From Actinokineospora enzanensis DSM 44649 (lineage in GTDB: Bacteria > Actinomycetota > Actinomycetes > Mycobacteriales > Pseudonocardiaceae): 64,000 nt of DNA. A program made the position numbers and the translations under genes. The notes under the pieces are model-generated. The model was not told the origin of the DNA. It searched no databases and was given only the letters and a program-made list of their open reading frames with translations. The stretch lies in assembly GCF_000374445.1 (NCBI RefSeq), contig NZ_KB894414.1, positions 62,001-126,000 of the forward strand, given 5' to 3'. Shown piece after piece: positions 58,407 to 64,000 of the stretch. The number at the start of each line of letters is the position of its first letter. Position 1 is the stretch's first letter.

Positions 58407-59359
58407 ATGATCGAGGCGCGCGGGTTGGCGCGGGAGTTCGCCGGTAGAGGTCGGACTGTGCAGGCCGTTCAAGGGGTGGACATCGATGTGGCGGCTGGGG
58501 AGCTGGTCGGCTTCCTAGGCCCCAACGGAGCCGGGAAGACGACCACGTTGCGGATGTTGACGACCCTGCTCCGGCCGACATCGGGAGCCGCCACCGTGGC
58601 CGGATGCGATCTGGCGACGGATCCCGTCGGGGTGCGACGGAACATCGGGTACGCGGACAGGCGGGTGGTGCGCAGTTCGACGCCCGGGTCGGCGAGGAGT
58701 TGGCGGCCCAGGCGAGGCTCTACGGCCTGTCGGCAGCCAAGGCACAAGAGCGGGCGAAAGCGCTTGCGGGGCAGTTCGAGTTGGACGATCTGCTGGCCAG
58801 GCCGGTGAAGACCCTGTCAGGCGGGCAGCGGCGGCGGATGGATATCGCCAAAGGACTGGTGCATGGGCCGCGGCTGGTGTTCCTGGATGAGCCGACCGCC
58901 GCGTTGGATCCGCGGAGTCGGGCGAATGTGTGGCAGCACATCCGGACCATGCACGCCGAGCTGGGCACCACCGTCTTCCTCACCACTCATTACCTTGACG
59001 AGGCAGACGCCCTTTGCGACCGCGTGCTCGTGATCGACAGCGGCCGGATCGTGGCCACCGGCTCGCCCACGGAGCTCAAGGCGCGGATCTCCGGTGACCT
59101 CGTCACCGTCGGGGTCGACGCGGTGGATCTGGTGAAGACGGCGGATATCGCGGGCAAGTTCGCCGATGAGGTCGACACGAAACCGGACACCGTCAGTTTC
59201 CGGGTGCCGCGCGGCGATCTGGTCATGCCGGAGCTGCTCCGCGCCCTCGACGCGCACGACATCAGCACGACCTCGCTCAGTGTGCAGCGGCCGACGCTGG
59301 ACGACGTGTTCCTCATCCTGACCGGGCGCACCCTCGCGGAGGCCGACCATGCCGCGTGA
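58407..59359 (+). pseudogene. Drug-exporter ABC ATPase (DrrA type) with a single-base frameshift
   Basis: ATPase of a daunorubicin-type exporter paired with the next gene. The first 83 codons (from ATG 58407, ribosome-binding site GAGGGG) encode MIEARGLAREFAG and Walker A GFLGPNGAGKTTTLRML. The frame is then lost at about 58655. Adding one G to the GG at 58655-58656 joins GVRRNIGYA to GQAGGAQFDARVGEEL, and the rest is intact: signature LSGGQRRRMDIAKGL, Walker B LVFLDEPTAALDPRSRA, switch HYLDEAD, and the DrrA C-terminal domain to 59359. As written the protein would be split and inactive. The loss in a G-run may be an assembly error. Confidence 0.8.
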
Positions 59360-60116
59360 CACCTGGCTTGTGTTCTCCCGGGCGATGAAGCTGTCCCTGC
59401 GTAACCCGACCTGGACCGTGGTCGGGCTGATGCAGCCCGTTCTGTACCTCTTCTTCTTCGGCCCCCTCCTGGAACGGATGACCGAACACACCCCAGGCTT
59501 CCCGACCGGCACGTCCTGGCAGATCCTCACCCCGGCGCTCATCGTGCAGCTGGCGCTGTTCGGTGCGTCCTTCGTCGGCTTCTCTCTCCTGGCCGAGCTG
59601 CGCATGGGTGTGCTGGAACAGTTGCGCGTCACTCCGGTGAGCCGCTCAGCGCTGCTACTCGGCAGGGTCATGCGGGACACCGTGCACACCCTCGTACAGG
59701 CGAGCCTGATTCTGATTCTCGCGTTCACCGTGTTCGACCTGCGCGCGTCTGTGGGCGCGGTAGTGCTCACCCTCGTGATGGTCGCGATGCTGGCGGTAGC
59801 ACTGTCTTCCTGTTCCTACGCCCTAGCACTCGCGCTGCGCAGTGAAGAGGCGTTCCCCGCAGTGCTCAACACGGTATTGCTGCCGATCCTCCTGCTGTCC
59901 GGGATCTTCATCCCGATCACCCAGGGCCTGGCGCCGGGCTGGCTGTACACGGTCTCCCGGTGGAATCCGTTCACGCACGTGGTCGACGCCGAGCGCGCGT
60001 CCTTCCGTGGTGAGTTCACCACCGACGCGCTGCTAACCGGGTCTCTGGTGCTCATCGCGCTGGCCGCGCTCAGTCTCCTGTGGGGCACGCGCGCGTTCCG
60101 CCGCGAGGACGCGTAG
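59349..60116 (+). CDS. ABC-2 type drug-export permease (DrrB type)
   Basis: Membrane component of 255 residues with six predicted helices, beginning RNPTWTVVGLMQPVLYLFFF. The ABC-2 signature region is VLEQLRVTPVSRSALLLGRV, followed by helices such as SVGAVVLTLVMVAMLAVAL and LPILLLSGIFIPI. Its ATG overlaps the drrA coding sequence by 11 bp. Function depends on the DrrA ATPase, which is frameshifted here. Substrate unknown. Confidence 0.9.
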   Translation: MPRDTWLVFSRAMKLSLRNPTWTVVGLMQPVLYLFFFGPLLERMTEHTPGFPTGTSWQILTPALIVQLALFGASFVGFSLLAELRMGVLEQLRVTPVSRSALLLGRVMRDTVHTLVQASLILILAFTVFDLRASVGAVVLTLVMVAMLAVALSSCSYALALALRSEEAFPAVLNTVLLPILLLSGIFIPITQGLAPGWLYTVSRWNPFTHVVDAERASFRGEFTTDALLTGSLVLIALAALSLLWGTRAFRREDA

Positions 60117-60148
60117 ACACCTGAGGGCGTCCGGTGGTCCGGGCGCCC

Positions 60149-60700
60149 TCAGGACTCCGGGGGTTCGAACGTCGCGTAGGTGCCCGCGTCCAGCTTGTCG
60201 ATCAGGCGGTTCGCCCAGGCGATCTCGTTGTCGACGTTGCCCGCCCACAGCTGGAACTGCTCGGCCACGTGCGCGGGCTTGACCGGCTCGACCAGCCGCT
60301 CGTCGAGGTCGGCCCGTTGCCGGTGCAGCGCGGCCACCCGCTCGCGCAGGATCCGCGCGGCGGTCGGACTGTCCAAGATGGGCAGCATGGCGATGGCCGC
60401 GTTCAGCATGAACGGGTCGCCCGGCTCCCGCAGGCCGTTCGTGACCAGGCGTTCCAGTTCCGCGCGGCCCTTGCCGGTGATCGTGTAGACAGTCCGGTCG
60501 GGACCGCCGTGGCCGGGTTCGTGCGAGTCGACCAGCAGACCGTCGGCCACCGCCTTGCGCAGCGCGTGGTAGAGCGAGCCGGGTTTGACGCGGGCCCAGT
60601 CGTCCGCTCGCCAGCTCAGCAGCTCGGCCCGGATCTGGTACATGTGGGCACGCTTGGCCCAGTGCACCACGCCCAACGCCAGCATTCGCGCCGCCGACAT
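60149..60700 (-). CDS. PadR-family transcriptional regulator
   Basis: Winged-helix regulator of 183 residues. The N-terminal PadR domain is MLALGVVHWAKRAHMYQIRA, then ARVKPGSLYHALRKAVADG and the wing TVYTITGKGRAELERLV; the C-terminal helical Vir-like domain runs from MLPILDSP onward for dimerisation. PadR regulators commonly repress a neighbouring drug exporter, and the drrAB genes converge on it here. ATG 60700 has GGAGG 5 bases upstream; the longer frame is a shadow. It presumably binds the repeats at 58326-58396 and its own promoter. Confidence 0.88.
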   Translation of the reverse strand: MSAARMLALGVVHWAKRAHMYQIRAELLSWRADDWARVKPGSLYHALRKAVADGLLVDSHEPGHGGPDRTVYTITGKGRAELERLVTNGLREPGDPFMLNAAIAMLPILDSPTAARILRERVAALHRQRADLDERLVEPVKPAHVAEQFQLWAGNVDNEIAWANRLIDKLDAGTYATFEPPES

Positions 60701-60730
60701 CCAGCCTCCACCGGTCGGGTTTTGAAACAC

Positions 60731-60744
60731 CAGGCTAGAGCCTG
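60731..60744. promoter_or_regulatory. Palindrome in the padR promoter region
   Basis: CAGGCT-AG-AGCCTG, 6-bp arms, 31 bp before the padR start and beside a GTTTTGAAAC element whose TTCAAA core recalls the drrA operators. Possible autoregulation site. Confidence 0.35.
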
Positions 60745-60787
60745 ATATTCGCGGGGTCGCGTGGACCGCACTCGCTACGCTTGGCCG

Positions 60788-61252
60788 GTGAGGGTGATCT
60801 CGGAGCACAGGCCGCGCTGGTCGTACGTGTTTCTCATGACGCTGCTGTACCTCGCCATGATGGCTTGCCTGTTCGCGCTGATGGCGCTGCTGCCGTGGGA
60901 GTGGGCGGGGTTCCGCTGGAGTGAGCTCGCCGCCGGGGTCGTTGCCAGTGGGTTCCTCGCCTACATGGTCCGGACGCGGGTCCTGTGCATCACCCAGGCC
61001 GGGGTCTTCGTCGAGGGCAGCGGTTCGCGCGTCACGGTGCGCTGGACGGACTTCGAGCGGGTGCGGGAGCGCTCGCACGGGCGGGTCGAGCTGTGGTTCA
61101 CCGACGGCGAGGTCGAGTTCGCCAACGGGGGACCCAACCGCCGGATGGACCGCAGACTGCGGAGGCGGGACGCGCAACGGCGGGTGTTCATCTCCCGGTA
61201 CTTCCGCGACTGGCGGACCTCGCCGGTCGGTGTGGCGTTGGGAGACCGATGA
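60788..61252 (+). CDS. Small membrane protein coupled to rsmI, unknown function
   Basis: A 154-residue protein with two N-terminal helices (FLMTLLYLAMMACLFALMAL and ELAAGVVASGFLAYMV) and a C-terminal soluble part resembling a PH-like beta domain (CITQAGVFVEGSGSRVTVRW, VELWFTDGEVEFANGGPN), then a very basic tail RRMDRRLRRRDAQRR. GTG 60788 is preferred; GTG 60794 is the alternative. Its TGA overlaps the rsmI ATG by 4 bp. The family is not recognised with confidence. Confidence 0.72.
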   Translation: MRVISEHRPRWSYVFLMTLLYLAMMACLFALMALLPWEWAGFRWSELAAGVVASGFLAYMVRTRVLCITQAGVFVEGSGSRVTVRWTDFERVRERSHGRVELWFTDGEVEFANGGPNRRMDRRLRRRDAQRRVFISRYFRDWRTSPVGVALGDR

Positions 61253-62085
61253 CCGGGCAGCTCATCCTGGCCGCCACCCCGCTCGGCGAGATCGGCGACG
61301 CCTCGCCCCGCCTGGTGGCCGCGCTCGGCTCGGCGGACGTGATCGCCGCCGAGGACACCCGCCGCGCCCGCAACCTCGCCTCCGCACTCGGGGTCACCAC
61401 GACCGGTCGCATCGTCAGCTTCTACGACGCGGTGGAGGCCAACCGGGCGCCGGGCCTGGTGGCGGCGGTCCGCGACGGCCAGACGGTCCTGTTGATCACC
61501 GACGCGGGTATGCCCAGCGTGTCCGACCCCGGCTACCGGATGGTCGCCGCGTGCGTGGCGGAAGACCTGCCGGTGACGTGCCTGCCCGGCCCATCGGCCG
61601 TGACGACCGCGCTCGCGCTGTCCGGCCTGCCGTGCGACCGGTTCTGCTTCGAGGGGTTCGCGCCGCGCAAGTCCGGCGAGCGACGCAAGTGGCTGGCCGC
61701 GCTGCTGGACGAGCCGCGCACGGCGGTGCTGTTCGAGGCCCCGCACCGGATCGACGACCTGCTGGCCGATGCCGTCGAGGTGCTGGGCGGCGAGCGGCGG
61801 GCGGCGGTGTGCCGGGAGCTGACCAAGTCGCACGAGGAGGTCCGCCGGGGCACGCTGGCTGAGCTGGCGGAGTGGGCGCGCGAGGGCGTGCGCGGCGAGA
61901 TCACGGTCGTGCTCGCCGGGGCCGAGCCGCGCGCGGTCGACCTGGACACCCTGGTCGAGCGGGTACGCGAGCTGGCCGACGCGGGCGCCCGGCTCAAGGA
62001 CGCCGCCGGTGAGATCGCCGCGGCGACCGGGGTGAGCAAGAAGACCCTGTACGACGCGGCCGTGCGCGCGGGGAGCCGCGCCTAG
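61249..62085 (+). CDS. rsmI: 16S rRNA (cytidine1402-2'-O)-methyltransferase
   Basis: Methylates the ribose of C1402 in 16S rRNA, tuning P-site decoding. The 278 residues have the YraL/RsmI features: LILAATPLGEIGDASPRLVA, AAEDTRRARNLASALG, ITDAGMPSVSDPGYRMVAAC and LPGPSAVTTALALSGLP, then CFEGFAPRKSGERRKWL. The TAG stop is formed at the border of the inverted-repeat element described next: TA is the target duplication and G the element's first base. Synteny with M. tuberculosis Rv1003. Confidence 0.95.
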   Translation: MTGQLILAATPLGEIGDASPRLVAALGSADVIAAEDTRRARNLASALGVTTTGRIVSFYDAVEANRAPGLVAAVRDGQTVLLITDAGMPSVSDPGYRMVAACVAEDLPVTCLPGPSAVTTALALSGLPCDRFCFEGFAPRKSGERRKWLAALLDEPRTAVLFEAPHRIDDLLADAVEVLGGERRAAVCRELTKSHEEVRRGTLAELAEWAREGVRGEITVVLAGAEPRAVDLDTLVERVRELADAGARLKDAAGEIAAATGVSKKTLYDAAVRAGSRA

Positions 62086-62246
62086 GCGCTGTCCTGTAAG
62101 TCTGGTGCGCGGGATTCGTGATCCGCGTGGCCTCTGGGCGTGCGGGCGGGAAGCCGCACGTACCGGGTTGTACTTGGGCTTTCCGCCCGTGCGGCCAGAG
62201 GCCGCGCGGGCGCGGATAGCGCGTGCCGGACTTGCCGGACAGCGCC
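62085..62246. mobile_element. MITE-like element with long terminal inverted repeats
   Basis: A 162-bp segment that begins GGCGCTGTCC and ends GGACAGCGCC, flanked on both sides by TA (62083-62084 and 62247-62248). The arms align over about 70 bases with roughly 70% identity, including a shared GCGGCCTCTGG-like block, and enclose a ~20-base centre. TA duplication and long inverted repeats without a gene fit a non-autonomous element of the IS630/Tc1-mariner or a similar group. It could also fold into an RNA hairpin that ends rsmI transcription. Confidence 0.6.
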
Positions 62247-62257
62247 TAGGAGGACAA

Positions 62258-63280
62258 GTGCTGACTGAGACCGAGCTGGTCGCCCGGGTCACCGGGCCGG
62301 GGTCGGCGAACCGCACCGACCGGTTCGGTGTGCACGGCACCGACCTGGGCATCACCTGGGACGCCGACGACGGCCGCACCCTGATCGTCTTCGGCGACAC
62401 CTATGGCGAGCGTTGGGGCGGCCATGGCGCTGGGCCGCGCGAGGCGGACTGGCGCTGCAATGTGCTCGGCTACTGCACGAACCGGGATCTCTCCGCCGGT
62501 CTGACGATCGACTCGATGGTGGCCCGCCCGGATGGGCATGCGCGGCAGATCATCGAACGAGATCCGCGGGTGAAAGAGGAGACCGTCATTCCCTGTTCCG
62601 GGATCTCGATCGGCGGGAAGCACTATCTGCAGTACATGTCCGTACGGACCTGGAGTGGGCCAAGGCGCTGGTACACCAACTATGGCGGGATAGCGGTGTC
62701 CAGCGATGGTGGGGCTACCTGGGACAAACCGTCGTCCGCGATCTGGCGCAACCACATCAGATCCTTCTGGCGTAGACGGTCCAGGCGTGACAGCCCGTTC
62801 CAGATGGGAGCTTTCGCACGGGCCGACAACCATCTGTACCTGCTCGGCACTCCGAGCGGGCGTCTCGGTCACGCCTATCTGGCCAGGGTCTCGCCCGATC
62901 ATGTTCTCGACCGACGTGCCTACGAATACTGGACCGGAGCGACTTGGCACCCGAGCGACGAATACCGCGCGCAACCGGTAATGCGCGGGCCCGTGGGTGA
63001 GCTGTCGGTGATCTACTCCGCGCATGCCCGCCGGTGGCTGGCGATCCACCTCGATGAGTCGTTGGCGGCGTTGGTGCTGCGGACGGCGACGGATCTCGCC
63101 GGTCCGTGGACTGATCCGCTGCCGCTGGTCACCGGCCAGGAGTTTCCCGCCTTGTATGGCGGCTTCCTGCATCCGGTGTCCGCGACCGGCCCGGACGTCT
63201 ACTTCACGATGTCCCAGTGGGGTCCGTACAACGTGTTCCTGATGCGCACCCGGCTGACGTTCGATAACCCAAGCCGCTAG
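62258..63280 (+). CDS. DUF4185 domain-containing protein
   Basis: A 340-residue protein of the DUF4185 family, a five-bladed propeller-like fold found in actinobacterial secreted or wall-associated proteins. The domain starts RVTGPGSANRTDRFGVHGTD with LIVFGDTYG (the FGDT motif) and continues through SSDGGATWDKPSSAIW, APNLYLLGTPSG-like RADNHLYLLGTPSG, and ALYGGFLHPVSATGPDVYFT. No signal peptide is visible, unlike many members. GTG 62258 has AGGAGG 7 bases upstream, immediately after the inverted-repeat element. It converges with the DUF5753 gene, overlapping by 4 bp. Function unknown. Confidence 0.82.
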   Translation: MLTETELVARVTGPGSANRTDRFGVHGTDLGITWDADDGRTLIVFGDTYGERWGGHGAGPREADWRCNVLGYCTNRDLSAGLTIDSMVARPDGHARQIIERDPRVKEETVIPCSGISIGGKHYLQYMSVRTWSGPRRWYTNYGGIAVSSDGGATWDKPSSAIWRNHIRSFWRRRSRRDSPFQMGAFARADNHLYLLGTPSGRLGHAYLARVSPDHVLDRRAYEYWTGATWHPSDEYRAQPVMRGPVGELSVIYSAHARRWLAIHLDESLAALVLRTATDLAGPWTDPLPLVTGQEFPALYGGFLHPVSATGPDVYFTMSQWGPYNVFLMRTRLTFDNPSR

Positions 63281-64000
63281 CCCGCGCGGTCGGCCAGGTC
63301 GGTGATCAGTTTGGCCGAGTCCTCGACCGACAGGGCCAGTTCGGAGACCCGCTCCCACGCCAGCCGATGGGACTCGACCTCCAGCACCTCGTCCAGGAAC
63401 AGGCTGCGCGAGCGGTGTTCGGTGTAGACGACGGTCTGCCCCTGCGGCAGGTCCATCACCACGAACGAGCCCTCCAGCCCGGGGTGCGCGCCGACGTCCT
63501 GGGGCACCACGCGAACCAGGACGTGCGGTTTGCGGATGATCTCCAGCAGGTGCCGCAGCTGGGCGGAGGCCACCGCCGTGCCGCCGACCGGGATGCCCAG
63601 CGCGGCCTCGCCGAGCAGGGCGTGCAGGGTCGGTGGGTACTCGCGGCTGAGGATGCCCTGGCGGGCGAGGCGGGCGGCGACCTTGCCGTCCAGTTCCGCC
63701 GCCGACGGCATGGTGGGGGCGGTGTCGCGGATGGCGGCGCGGGCGTAGTCGGCGGTCTGCAGCAGGCCAGGGACCAGGACCGGGTGGTGGACGCGCAGCG
63801 CGATCGCCTTGGACTCCCAGTCGATCAGGGTCTGCCACTGGTCGGGGAGGCCGCGGCCGTGCACCTGGACCCAGCCGGGTTCGGCGGCCTGCCGGACCAG
63901 GTCGAGGATCTCCTCCTGGCGCGGCTCGGGCACCCGGTAGAGGCCGAGCATCGCCTCCACGTCGCGCAGGCGCAGGCCGCTGGTGCCGGTCTCCACCCGG
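63277..64000 (-). CDS. XRE/DUF5753 regulator, N-terminus beyond the window
   Basis: C-terminal 240 residues of the common actinobacterial regulator with an N-terminal Xre HTH and a DUF5753 sensor domain. The visible part starts in the HTH (RVETGTSGLRLRDVEAMLGL, the last helix) and continues with the DUF5753 pattern: GRGLPDQWQTLIDWESKAIA, VPGLLQTADYARAAI, ARLARQGIL, LHALLGEAALGIPVGG and PGLEGSFVVMDLPQGQTVVY. Such genes often sit beside a DUF397 gene or a secondary-metabolite cluster. The start is upstream of 64000; the apparent GTG at 63996 is internal. Confidence 0.85.
   Translation of the reverse strand, partial: RVETGTSGLRLRDVEAMLGLYRVPEPRQEEILDLVRQAAEPGWVQVHGRGLPDQWQTLIDWESKAIALRVHHPVLVPGLLQTADYARAAIRDTAPTMPSAAELDGKVAARLARQGILSREYPPTLHALLGEAALGIPVGGTAVASAQLRHLLEIIRKPHVLVRVVPQDVGAHPGLEGSFVVMDLPQGQTVVYTEHRSRSLFLDEVLEVESHRLAWERVSELALSVEDSAKLITDLADRAG

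Overview
This 64 kb window is chromosomal DNA of a very high-GC actinobacterium, most likely a member of the Pseudonocardiales (Saccharothrix, Lentzea or Actinosynnema type). Nearly every gene has G or C at third codon positions, GTG and TTG starts and four-base stop/start overlaps are common, and Mycobacteriales/Pseudonocardiales families are present: orphan PE/PPE-like proteins with EspG, DivIC/DUF501 next to enolase, RpfB, and XRE regulators with DUF5753. The genus is an inference. The backbone keeps the gene neighbourhood known from Mycobacterium tuberculosis Rv1003 to Rv1026 (rsmI, metG, tatD, rpfB, ksgA, ispE, FAAL, pth, rplY, prs, glmU, tRNA-Gln, a TetR gene, mfd, mazG, a SurA-like lipoprotein, eno, divIC, DUF501, ppx), interrupted by accessory genes.

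Layout. 1-5 kb: a family 5 uracil-DNA glycosylase (cut by the window edge), an S10 peptidase, an XRE regulator, a tiny coupled gene pair behind a palindromic operator, and a broken regulator that has lost its DNA-binding domain. 5-10.6 kb: a complete five-gene oligopeptide/dipeptide ABC importer on the minus strand. 10.9-18.2 kb: ppx, a secreted transglycosylase-like protein, an AidB-type acyl-CoA dehydrogenase, a VanZ-like protein, then DUF501-divIC-eno. 18.3-20.6 kb: a TPR protein and a compact four-gene operon whose second gene is a DddA-like (SCP1.201-like) DNA cytidine deaminase toxin, followed by two tandem Imm1-type immunity genes; all four overlap by 4 bp. 20.6-28 kb: a second transglycosylase-like protein, a methyltransferase, a 1066-residue tricorn protease homologue, MazG, and a SurA-like lipoprotein. 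27.9-31 kb: EspG, a PPE-like and a PE-like protein with no secretion machinery, and a protein with four DivIVA motifs. 31-37 kb: pth, rplY, prs, glmU, a diguanylate cyclase and tRNA-Gln(UUG). 37-41.9 kb: a desaturase with a TetR regulator and a tandem-repeat operator, a sugar dehydrogenase, an enoyl-CoA hydratase and an HD protein. 42-49 kb: mfd, a fatty-acyl-AMP ligase and an ABC-F ATPase. 49-58 kb: a lipoprotein, ispE, a degenerate MetN-like ATPase behind a SAM riboswitch and a cysteine-containing leader peptide, rsmA, rpfB, tatD and metG. 58-64 kb: a DrrAB exporter (drrA frameshifted) with repeated operators and a PadR regulator, a small membrane protein coupled to rsmI, a MITE-like inverted-repeat element, a DUF4185 protein and a DUF5753 regulator cut by the window edge.

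Functionally the backbone supplies cell-envelope precursors (GlmU, PRPP, IspE), translation and rRNA modification (RsmA, RsmI, MetG, Pth, L25), DNA repair (Mfd, UDG, AidB-like) and wall remodelling or resuscitation (RpfB, transglycosylases). Two genes carry single-base losses in short G/C runs, which could be real decay or sequencing error.
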